Positions 1-6,898 of a stretch of DNA of 41,427 bases are shown one piece after another (the stretch's first letter is position 1; each line of letters starts with the position of its first letter). The notes below the pieces were generated by a model. The model did not search any database. It was not told where the DNA came from and saw only the letters and a program-made list of their open reading frames with translations. The translations under genes were made by a program, and so were the position numbers. The DNA is from Chloroflexota bacterium. GTDB lineage: Bacteria; Chloroflexota; Dehalococcoidia; SM23-28-2; RBG-16-64-32. The stretch covers positions 1 to 41,427 of the forward strand of contig JACZRQ010000009.1 in NCBI GenBank assembly GCA_022574655.1, in the 5' to 3' direction.

Positions 1-266
1 CCGGGGATGTCGAAGAAGACGCTGTCCCCGCCGGGAAGCGCGTTCGCGGTCTGGATGGCGGCGCGGAGGGTGCAGTTGCCGGCGCCATCGTCACAGATGC
101 CGTCTCCGGGCGCTGGGTCAGCGGCGTCGCCGACGCTATCAACGACAATTTCCGGCGGGCCGGCGGAAGAAAGATCCACGGAGAGCCAGACCGCGGCGAG
201 CAGAGCAAGGGCAGCGAGGCCAAGTCCGGCGATCCGCCATCCGGCTATCCCCACTACCCTCGACAT
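1..266 (-). CDS. Secreted CSLREA-type protein, N-terminal fragment (cut by window edge)
   Basis: The first 88 codons of a minus-strand gene that runs off the left edge. The ATG is at 266-264. An N-terminal hydrophobic stretch (about residues 7-28) reads as a signal peptide or membrane anchor. A motif follows that matches the CSLREA pattern at the start of many bacterial beta-helix surface proteins: Cys-Thr-Leu-Arg-Ala-Ala-Ile-Gln-Thr-Ala-Asn-Ala, about residues 64-75. The gene upstream (stop at 280) has the same signature and lies 13 bases away, so the two are probably co-transcribed tandem relatives. No strong Shine-Dalgarno sequence precedes the ATG. The rest of the protein is not visible; a beta-helix is expected from the family but not shown. 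Confidence 0.75.
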   Translation of the reverse strand, partial: MSRVVGIAGWRIAGLGLAALALLAAVWLSVDLSSAGPPEIVVDSVGDAADPAPGDGICDDGAGNCTLRAAIQTANALPGGDSVFFDIP

Positions 267-279
267 CTTGAACGACGCC

Positions 280-2253
280 CTAAACGAGGTCGCCGATCGC
301 TGGGCATCCGGGGCCCGAGGCGATGGGAGAGAAGCCAACCACGTGACGAGCGATTGCGAGCGCATCTACCGAGTCGACGGCCCCATCGCACAAGACATCA
401 CCGAAGATACCGCCGTTGAAGGCATCGCCGATGCCCGGACACGGCTCGGTCTGCTCGAGCGGGTCGAAGCCGACGACGAAGAGCAGTATACCGAGCTGAT
501 CGACCGGATCGATGTCTCCGTCGCACTGAATGTCAGCGTGCGCGATGGGCGGGAAGGTTGGACCTGCCGTTGGAGTCGGGGTGGCTGTTGGGCCCGGAGT
601 CGGCGTGGCTGTGGATGTTGAGGTCGGACCCGGAGTCGGTGTAGCGGTCGGAACGGGGGTCGGAGAGGATGTGGGCGCCAAGGGCACCGAGTTGAACTCG
701 TAAGCGCCGAGATCGCAAGTGGCGATGTCGTTCTGGTTACCGTCCACCGGACGTACGTAGTGGCGCTGATCGACGATCGGTGCGGACAGGGCAAAACAGA
801 GATCGCTCTCGACGTCTATCGCCTGGCTGTTCGGCAGAAGGTCATGAGTCCTGGTCGGTCCTCCGTGGAACTGAAGGAGCCCAATCTCCGGATTGGGGAC
901 AATGATCGTTCCTGCAACCTCACCGATCAGCACGCAGCCACTGATATTACCGATGAGGTTACGGTCCGTGAGATCGATCGTACCGGAGCAGTCAGGCGCC
1001 TGCGCTCCGAGATCGAAGTTCTCAGCGATGAGGGATAGAGCCATGTCGACGGTGTTGGTTGCGTCGAAGATGCCGCCGCCATCGCCGGAGCCATTGCCAT
1101 CGAAGTCGGCAGTGTTGTTGGCGATAGTGACGTGAGTGAGGGAGACCGTGCCGTCGTCGTTGTAAAGGCCGCCGCCACTGAAATCGGCGGTGTTGCCACT
1201 GATGGTGCTGTTGAGAGCGGTGGTAGTACCGAAGTCACCCGTGAAGATGCCGCCGCCGCCGAGGGCGCCGCCGGTGTGGTTCTCAGACACGGTGCTACGG
1301 TCGAGCGTCAGAGAGCCGTCGTTGTGAACGCCGCCACCGTCGCCGTCAGCAGTGTTGTTCTCGATCGTGCTTTCAAGGACGTCGATGTCGTCATCGCTGT
1401 AGACACCGCCACCGTTCGACTCGCTGCTGTTGCCGCTGACGGTGGAGAGGGTGAGGTCGAGGTCGGCGAGGTTATCGATGCCACCGCCACGGCCGACGGC
1501 GTCGTTGCCGGAGATGGTGCTGTTGGCGATGACGGCGAAACCGGCCTCGTTGCGAACGCCAGCGCCCGCCTGCGACGCCGTGTTGTTGCTGACGGTCGAA
1601 CCGGAAAGTGAGAGGGTGTCGCTGGTGAGGATGCCGCCACCGAATGAGGCGTGATTATCGGTGATCGTGCTGTTCGTAACGATCAGGTCATCGTTGTTGT
1701 GGATGCCGGCGCCTTCGGTGGCGTTGTTGCTTCGGATCACGACGTTGTCCAGCGTGAGGTCAGCGTTGTTTAGGATGCCGCCGCCGCCACCGGTGGTGTT
1801 CCCTTCCTGGATAGTGAGGTTGGAGATCGTAACGTTGATCAGTTGGCTCTCAGGCGCGACGTGAAAGACACGGTCGAGGTTGGCGCCATCGATGACCGTG
1901 AACTCCGGTCCGAGGCCATCGATCGTGAGGTCGGCGGTGATGTCGAGATCGCCGGCGGCAGCGGTCTCATCGCTACCGAAGATGGCGAACTGGTAGGTGC
2001 CGTTGCCGAGCATGATGACGTCCGCGCCGGCATCGGCGTTGGCCTCGATGACGCCCTCACGCAGCGTGCATCCGGCGAGGTTGCAACCGTCAGGAGCGGT
2101 GTCCCCGAACTGGGATACTTGTATGAAAGCAGCGTTGGCCCTGGGAGTGAGCCAGTTAACGGCGGCAAAAACCGTCAAGGCAACGAGGGCACAGGCTACG
2201 GCGATGAAGAGAGCGCGTAGCGGAGAGTGAATCGGCTTGGTGCGGGCGACCAT
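280..2253 (-). CDS. Secreted right-handed beta-helix protein with CSLREA motif and C-terminal dockerin-like repeats
   Basis: 657 residues. A membrane or signal segment lies at about 13-32, then a CSLREA-like motif (Cys-Thr-Leu-Arg-Glu-Gly-Val-Ile-Glu-Ala-Asn) near 60. Residues about 100-480 carry repeated short units such as 'STISGN', 'STVSGN' and 'GGGIxN', the pattern of polymorphic-membrane-protein or pectate-lyase-like parallel beta-helices. A Pro-Thr-rich linker at about 530-570 leads to two dockerin-like loops (residues 574-657), each with DxxCDGxxDxVD and a later Cys. The ATG at 2253 is preceded by AAAGGA about 8 bases upstream and a strong promoter (2342-2370). It probably sits on the cell surface. 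Its function is unknown; adhesion or polysaccharide binding is a guess from the fold. Confidence 0.85.
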   Translation of the reverse strand: MVARTKPIHSPLRALFIAVACALVALTVFAAVNWLTPRANAAFIQVSQFGDTAPDGCNLAGCTLREGVIEANADAGADVIMLGNGTYQFAIFGSDETAAAGDLDITADLTIDGLGPEFTVIDGANLDRVFHVAPESQLINVTISNLTIQEGNTTGGGGGILNNADLTLDNVVIRSNNATEGAGIHNNDDLIVTNSTITDNHASFGGGILTSDTLSLSGSTVSNNTASQAGAGVRNEAGFAVIANSTISGNDAVGRGGGIDNLADLDLTLSTVSGNSSESNGGGVYSDDDIDVLESTIENNTADGDGGGVHNDGSLTLDRSTVSENHTGGALGGGGIFTGDFGTTTALNSTISGNTADFSGGGLYNDDGTVSLTHVTIANNTADFDGNGSGDGGGIFDATNTVDMALSLIAENFDLGAQAPDCSGTIDLTDRNLIGNISGCVLIGEVAGTIIVPNPEIGLLQFHGGPTRTHDLLPNSQAIDVESDLCFALSAPIVDQRHYVRPVDGNQNDIATCDLGAYEFNSVPLAPTSSPTPVPTATPTPGPTSTSTATPTPGPTATPTPTAGPTFPPIAHADIQCDGDIDPVDQLGILLFVVGFDPLEQTEPCPGIGDAFNGGIFGDVLCDGAVDSVDALAIARHVVGFSPIASGPGCPAIGDLV

Positions 2254-2341
2254 GCTTCAGTCCTTTCGAAGAGAGGGCGGCCGGTGGTTCGTTCCACCAA
2301 GTGATGACACCGCCGGAAGGTTGTGGTCGAGTTACCGGACG

Positions 2342-2370
2342 ATAGTACGAGTTGGGCTTGCGGGGGTCAA
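2342..2370 (-). promoter_or_regulatory. Sigma-70-type promoter for the beta-helix gene
   Basis: On the minus strand TTGACC (2370-2365), a 17-base spacer and TACTAT (2347-2342). The predicted start of transcription is near 2335, giving a leader of about 80 bases before the ATG at 2253. Confidence 0.65.
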
Positions 2371-2380
2371 CGAAGCTATG

Positions 2381-4534
2381 TCAAGTACCGCTGACCAGCA
2401 CCTCCGACCCGATCTCCAGACAGTTGGGCTGCTGGGAGCCTGGCAACGCCGCTACGCTACGGAGGATAGCCAACGCGTCAACGGCGTCGACGTCCAGATC
2501 GCAGTCGACATCGCCCCAGGGGATTGCGCCGAAGCCGACGGGTGTTACAGCAATGGTCTCGCCGAGCGGGAAGCAGGGGTCGTTCTGAGTGAACTCGATG
2601 GCGGCGACGTGCTGGAGGTTCTTGAGCGCGTCAACAGCGGTGACAGCGCCGTTGCAGTCGGCGTCGCCCCACAAGAGGAGAGGCAGGCTGACATCATCTT
2701 CTGGCGGTGGGTCGCTGATCAAGGCGATGGTGTCGCCGTTGTAGTTGGCAACGTAGACGACACCGGCCGCGGGATTAACGCCGAGGGCGTCCGGGGCATC
2801 GCCGACGTCCACGGTGCCGACGACTTCGTGCGTGGTTCGATCGATGATGGAGACCGTATCGTCGAAGCCGTTGGCGACGAAGACGCGGTCGGTAAGCGGG
2901 TTGATGGCGACGTCGTTTGCGCCGTCGCCGACGGTCACCGTATCGACGGAGACAGCGCCTGAGCCGCCAAGACCAGCGGGATCAATGATGGAAATCGTAT
3001 CGCCGAGGAAGTTCGATACCCATACTTCGCCAGTCTCCTGATCTACGGTGAGTCCATCGGGACCGTCGCCGACGTCGATCGTGTCGGTGATCGTGTTCGA
3101 CTGGGCATCGATGACGATGACGGCATCGTTGGCGAAATCCGTCACATAGACAAGGGAGTTGACGACGTCGACCGCGACACCGTTCGGAGCGCCACCGGTC
3201 GCGATCGTCGTGACGGCTGTCGCGGTCGCGATCGTCGTGACGGCTGTCGCGGTCGCGACGTCGATGACCGACACGGTCCCGCCGTGGAAGTTGGCGACAT
3301 AGGCCTGTCCCGTTTGCGGATCAACGGCGACACCACGCGGTCCGTCACCAACGGACACATCGCCGTCCAAACCTCCAGAAAGCGGGATGACACGTACGAT
3401 GTCCCGCTGGAAGTCAGTGACGAAAAGCGTGGTCAGGACTCCGTCCACGTGCGACGCCCCGAGACCTTGCAACCCGCAGCCCGGAACGACCGCTGGCTGC
3501 GCGAACGCGGAGGACATATCCTCGTACGGAGTGGGCTCTGGAGTGGGTTCTGGATCCTCGACCGGACATGGAATCGCTATAGTTGACTGGTGCTCTCCGG
3601 TGCTGTTAAAGACGTCGATGCCACCTGCGTTGAGGACGTAGACGAGGGCGGTCTCTGGGTCGACGTGTAGGTCGGTTGGCATGTTACCAGTATTGTAGTA
3701 GGAGACTTCGCGTTGGTAGCAGAAGGCGGCGCCTTTGCCGTGGTTCAGAGGGCCCACGTCAATTTCGATCGCGAGCACAACTTCTTCCTCGCCTGACTTC
3801 TCGCCCTTCGCCCCCTGGATCTCGTTGTTGATGCACTTGAGCGTGTAGGTGTGCTTTACGACGACTTTGGCGAGGATCGTCTCGCCTCTGTGCTTGACGT
3901 CCGCTTCGCCTAGCATGTCGTCGGGGTCGAGGAGGCCGTCGACGTCGATGAGGTCCATGTTGATCGTACCGTTGAGCTTCTCGGCCTCCGTTATCAGTTT
4001 GGTGATGTGTACGGTAACCTCTTCCTCTTCACCTTCGAAGATTTCGAGTGTTTCCGGGTCGAAGATGACGGCGATACCGTCCTTGCACTTGACTGAGAAA
4101 GAGGCGTCGCTGTTGTCCGTGCCCGATCCGAAGTCGACCTGGAGATCGACCTCGCCGCCGCTGGCACCTTCGACCTTACCGTCGACGCACTTGAGGGTGA
4201 ATTTGATGGTGAACTCGAGGAAGTCACCCTCCCCCTCGTCGTCTGGCACATCGACGTTATGCGTATCGAGGACGTCGTCCGAGGGGAAGTCTGACTCGAT
4301 CAGCCGCACTTCGACGAATCCTGCCTCGACTTCATCTGACGTGAGCTCCTTACGGATAGTAACGGTCACCTCGACGCTCTCGCCTTCGAGGATTTCGACG
4401 TTTGAGGGCGAGAATTCGACGAAGAACACGCCGGCATCGACCGGTCCGGGGGCAGTCGAGGCGAAGAAAAGGAGTGAGGCCACGGCGAGGGCGAAGACGA
4501 TCGATCGGGAGAGAGCGACGCTGAGTGTGAGCAC
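2381..4534 (-). CDS. Secreted YVTN beta-propeller protein with C-terminal dockerin-like repeats
   Basis: 717 residues from a GTG at 4534 with GGAGG six bases upstream. A signal peptide covers about residues 1-35. Two acidic beta-sandwich-like units follow, each opening with a 'FSPSNVEILEGESVEVTV' type strand (about 40-160 and 165-280); they resemble each other. Residues about 280-610 form a YVTN/NHL-type propeller with units like 'VYVTDFANDAVIVIDAQSN' and 'VGDGPDGLTVD'. The last 95 or so residues are two dockerin-like loops (GDADCNGAVTAVDAL and GDVDCDLDVDAVDAL), each with a Cys inside the loop and a second Cys downstream. One blade contains a 27-bp perfect tandem duplication (3198-3251). No catalytic residues are evident; a surface binding role is likely. 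Confidence 0.85.
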   Translation of the reverse strand: MLTLSVALSRSIVFALAVASLLFFASTAPGPVDAGVFFVEFSPSNVEILEGESVEVTVTIRKELTSDEVEAGFVEVRLIESDFPSDDVLDTHNVDVPDDEGEGDFLEFTIKFTLKCVDGKVEGASGGEVDLQVDFGSGTDNSDASFSVKCKDGIAVIFDPETLEIFEGEEEEVTVHITKLITEAEKLNGTINMDLIDVDGLLDPDDMLGEADVKHRGETILAKVVVKHTYTLKCINNEIQGAKGEKSGEEEVVLAIEIDVGPLNHGKGAAFCYQREVSYYNTGNMPTDLHVDPETALVYVLNAGGIDVFNSTGEHQSTIAIPCPVEDPEPTPEPTPYEDMSSAFAQPAVVPGCGLQGLGASHVDGVLTTLFVTDFQRDIVRVIPLSGGLDGDVSVGDGPRGVAVDPQTGQAYVANFHGGTVSVIDVATATAVTTIATATAVTTIATGGAPNGVAVDVVNSLVYVTDFANDAVIVIDAQSNTITDTIDVGDGPDGLTVDQETGEVWVSNFLGDTISIIDPAGLGGSGAVSVDTVTVGDGANDVAINPLTDRVFVANGFDDTVSIIDRTTHEVVGTVDVGDAPDALGVNPAAGVVYVANYNGDTIALISDPPPEDDVSLPLLLWGDADCNGAVTAVDALKNLQHVAAIEFTQNDPCFPLGETIAVTPVGFGAIPWGDVDCDLDVDAVDALAILRSVAALPGSQQPNCLEIGSEVLVSGT
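2555..2671 (-). repeat. Dockerin-encoding DNA repeat, copy 1 of 3
   Basis: A 117-base stretch encoding the first dockerin-like loop and the following 'FTQNDPCFPLGET' segment. It is closely matched at 4790-4906 and 7067-7183. Copies 2 and 3 differ from each other by only a few bases; this copy is slightly more diverged. Confidence 0.8.
3198..3251. repeat. Perfect 27-bp tandem duplication inside the propeller gene
   Basis: The plus-strand unit starting gtcgcgatcgtcgtgacggc is present twice in direct succession (3198-3224 and 3225-3251) without a mismatch. It keeps frame and adds nine residues to one YVTN blade, giving a doubled 'ATAVTTIAT' stretch. Confidence 0.95.
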
Positions 4535-4570
4535 TAGGTTCCTCCAAGGTTCACAATGCGGATGCGCTGA

Positions 4571-4598
4571 CGATAACAGGCAGGTGTGGGGAGGGCAA
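4571..4598 (-). promoter_or_regulatory. Candidate promoter for the YVTN propeller gene
   Basis: Minus-strand TTGCCC (4598-4593), 16-base spacer, TTATCG (4576-4571). Transcription would start near 4564, leaving about 30 bases of leader that contain the GGAGG of the GTG at 4534. The -10 is weaker than in neighbouring promoters. Confidence 0.45.
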
Positions 4599-4618
4599 CC
4601 GACACGGCGGTGGAGCTA

Positions 4619-6121
4619 TCAGCCGACGATGACAGGTGCACCGATGTCCGGGCAATCCGGGCCGGTTTCTAGCGGTGGAAACGCCGCTATGCTGCGCAGG
4701 ATGGCCAACGCATCGACGGCGTCGACGTCCTGGTCGCAGTCTACGTCGCCCCAAAGGTAGTCCGTGACGCCGGCGGGCGATACGCCTACGGTCTCGCCGA
4801 GCGGGAAGCAGGGGTCGTTCTGAGTGAACTCGATGTCGGCGACGTGCTGGAGGTTCTTGAGGGCGTCAACAGCGGCGACAGCGCCGTTGCAGTCGTCGTC
4901 GCCCCAGAGTGCGTTAGCGGGTGCCGGGGTGGCCGTCGGGGAGGGTGTGGGGGTTGGCTCGATGCCGCGGTCATGGACGAAGATGTCCCGGACGCCGTTG
5001 TTGTCGCCCGGCACCAGGTTAGTGGCTACAGAGTCGAAGGCGACGAAGCGGCCGTCGCTGCTGATGGCGGGGCTGCTGCTGCCGCCGTTCGCCTCGCCGC
5101 CGAGGCTGTCGACGCTGACGCGGGTCGTCTCCTCCGTCTGGCGGTCGTGGACGAAGATGTCCAAGACACCGTTGGTGTCGCCAGCCACCAGGTTAGTGGC
5201 GTTTGATTCAAAGGCGACAAAGCGGCCATCGCCGGTGATGGCGGGGGCGGAGCTGAAGTCATCCGCCTCGCCGCCGAAGCTGTCGAAGCTCACGCGGATC
5301 GTCTGGCTGGTCTGGCGGTCATGTACGAAGACGTCCCGGACGCCGTTGGTGTCGCCAGTCACCAGGTTCGTGGCGCTTGAATCAAAGGCGACGAAGCGGC
5401 CATCGCCAGTGATGGCGGGGGCGGAGCTGGAGCCATCCGCCTCGCCGCCGAGGCTGTCGACGCTGACGCGGGTCGTCTCCCCCGTCTGGCGGTCGTGGAC
5501 AAAGACGTCAGATGTACCGTTGGTGTCGCCCGTCACCAAGCCGGTGGCCTGGGAGGAGAAGGCAACGAAACGGCCATCGTCGCTGAGAGAGGGGCCGAAG
5601 CTATTGCCATCCGCCTCACCGCCGAGGCTGTCGACGCTGACGCGAGTCGTCTGCCCAGTCTGGCGGTCGTGGACGAAGATGTCCCGGGAGTCGTTGGTGT
5701 CGTCGTCCACCAGGTTGGTGGCATCGGAGTAAAAGGCAACGAAACGGCCGTCGCCGCTGATGGCGGCATTGGCGCTGAAGCCGTTCGCCTCGCCACCGAG
5801 GCTGTCGACGTTGACGCGGGTGGTCTGCCCGGTCTGGCGGTCGTGGACGAAGATGTCCTGGGTACCGTTGGTGTCACTAGCCACCAGGTCAGTGGCTTTC
5901 GAGTTAAAGGCAACGAAGCGGCCATCGCCGCTGATGGCAGGGTCGTTGCTCGTGGCATCCGCCTCGCCGCCGATACTGTGGACGCTGACGCGCTCAATGT
6001 CGCCAGCCGCCGCGTCGGCCGGCAGGTCAAGGAGTTCTAGCGTCGTCAGACTCACGAGCAACGCCGCAAGAAGCAGGGCGGCGAGCAGGATACGGCGGTA
6101 TGCTGGGGCGATGGCGATCAC
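4619..6121 (-). CDS. Secreted six-repeat TolB/PD40-type beta-propeller protein with dockerin-like tail
   Basis: 500 residues from the GTG at 6121. That start aligns with the start of the paralogue at 8536 and lies seven bases after a matching promoter; in-frame ATGs further upstream lie before the promoter. Residues about 8-35 form one membrane or signal segment. Six repeats of about 58 residues follow, each with 'DGRFVAF', 'ATNLV', 'GDTNG' and 'DIFVHDRQTG', as in WD40-like/PD40 propellers. A short Thr-Pro linker precedes two Cys-bearing dockerin-like loops. The family is known from TolB-like propellers that bind protein or sugar partners. The role here is unknown. The number of blades differs from the seven-repeat paralogue. 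Confidence 0.85.
   Translation of the reverse strand: MIAIAPAYRRILLAALLLAALLVSLTTLELLDLPADAAAGDIERVSVHSIGGEADATSNDPAISGDGRFVAFNSKATDLVASDTNGTQDIFVHDRQTGQTTRVNVDSLGGEANGFSANAAISGDGRFVAFYSDATNLVDDDTNDSRDIFVHDRQTGQTTRVSVDSLGGEADGNSFGPSLSDDGRFVAFSSQATGLVTGDTNGTSDVFVHDRQTGETTRVSVDSLGGEADGSSSAPAITGDGRFVAFDSSATNLVTGDTNGVRDVFVHDRQTSQTIRVSFDSFGGEADDFSSAPAITGDGRFVAFESNATNLVAGDTNGVLDIFVHDRQTEETTRVSVDSLGGEANGGSSSPAISSDGRFVAFDSVATNLVPGDNNGVRDIFVHDRGIEPTPTPSPTATPAPANALWGDDDCNGAVAAVDALKNLQHVADIEFTQNDPCFPLGETVGVSPAGVTDYLWGDVDCDQDVDAVDALAILRSIAAFPPLETGPDCPDIGAPVIVG
4790..4906 (-). repeat. Dockerin-encoding DNA repeat, copy 2 of 3
   Basis: Nearly identical to 7067-7183 and similar to 2555-2671. It encodes the same first dockerin-like loop and Cys-containing segment. 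Confidence 0.85.
4966..6001 (-). repeat. Tandem 174-bp coding repeats, six units
   Basis: Six head-to-tail units of about 174 bases, recognisable on the plus strand by recurring gtcgtggacgaagat and aaggcgacgaagcggccatc. Each encodes one propeller blade. The conservation extends to the DNA level, which favours gain or loss of units by recombination. Confidence 0.85.
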
Positions 6122-6128
6122 AAGAGGC

Positions 6129-6157
6129 AAGATAGCAGGCGGGTGCGGGGATGGCAA
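6129..6157 (-). promoter_or_regulatory. Promoter of the six-repeat propeller gene; predicted leaderless start
   Basis: Minus-strand TTGCCA (6157-6152), exactly 17 bases, TATCTT (6134-6129), with TGC before the -10 (extended -10). The GTG start codon lies seven bases after the -10, where transcription should begin. The same arrangement precedes the paralogue at 8536. Confidence 0.65.
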
Positions 6158-6231
6158 CCTTCGACGCCGTGGAGCCAAGCTCTCCATGAGGTTGCGAGGG
6201 TACATGTGCCAGGGCTCCCTAGCTCCACGGC

Positions 6232-6260
6232 TTGACAGGTTATATCCAGCCTTGTATAAG
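6232..6260 (+). promoter_or_regulatory. Near-consensus sigma-70-type promoter
   Basis: TTGACA (6232-6237), 17-base spacer, TATAAG (6255-6260). Transcription would start near 6267, about 43 bases before the ATG at 6310. Confidence 0.8.
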
Positions 6261-6309
6261 TCGGTTACCTGTCCAATTTAGTCCGCCTAGCCATACGAAG
6301 GAGGCTCTC

Positions 6310-6756
6310 ATGGCTGAGAAGTCGAGACCGATGATATTGTTAGCGGCCGCGTTCGGTATTGTTCTGATCACGGGGATTGCGATCGGTCTGTTCGCGGCCA
6401 GTGTATCGCCGGTTGCTGAGGCCAATCCCGGGAACAATCCGAAGGCGCTCAACGGTTACGTGATCGTGGCCGACAGTTCGGGGAGTCCGTCAACCACGCC
6501 AACCAAAACGGCCCGCGCAACCTGCCCTGAGGGGAAAGGACCGATCGCCGGAGGTTATCAGATGTCGGGAAGCGTTGACGATGCCGTGATCATCGACAAT
6601 CATCCGACTGGCGCGCTTACGGTGCAGGAACCCGGAGAGCCGCCGGAGTTTATACCGGACGGATGGCAAGTACGGATCAAGCGGTTTGGCGGGATCGGAG
6701 GGTGGTCCATATTGGCCTTCGCGGCGTGCGTCGACATCGTCCCGGAGGCCGAATAA
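6310..6756 (+). CDS. Small membrane-anchored or secreted protein of unknown function
   Basis: 148 residues. The ATG at 6310 is chosen because AAGGAGG (6298-6304) sits five bases upstream and a near-consensus promoter precedes it. Residues about 8-30 are one hydrophobic segment. The rest is a small extracellular domain with 'ATCPEGKGPIAGGYQMSG' and a later Cys, a pattern met in short C-terminal modules of secreted bacterial and phage-tail-like proteins (Cys-Pro-x-Gly-Lys followed by Gly-Gly). It is the only plus-strand gene within the propeller island and has no dockerin tail. It is convergent with the gene ending at 6899. I cannot name a function. Confidence 0.75.
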   Translation: MAEKSRPMILLAAAFGIVLITGIAIGLFAASVSPVAEANPGNNPKALNGYVIVADSSGSPSTTPTKTARATCPEGKGPIAGGYQMSGSVDDAVIIDNHPTGALTVQEPGEPPEFIPDGWQVRIKRFGGIGGWSILAFAACVDIVPEAE

Positions 6757-6898
6757 GGGAACCCATCGGCGCTAGTACTGTTGATGCAATGGCAGGTGCC
6801 GCTCCCGACGTCGACTCTTCGGGCTGTATCCGGTTGATCGCTAAAGACACCATCCGGCCGACGAGCAGTAGCCGATTGGAAAACGCCCAATAGCGGAG

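Noticed and set aside
7-621. Plus-strand open frame of 204 codons at the left edge
   Set aside because: It runs antisense to two real minus-strand genes, including the cut-off CSLREA protein at 1-266, and its product looks like no protein family.
4824-5732. Long plus-strand frame (about 300 codons) opposite the PD40 repeats
   Set aside because: It is a mirror of the 174-bp repeats on the coding strand. The translated repeats are Ser/Arg/Lys-rich and have no start signal.
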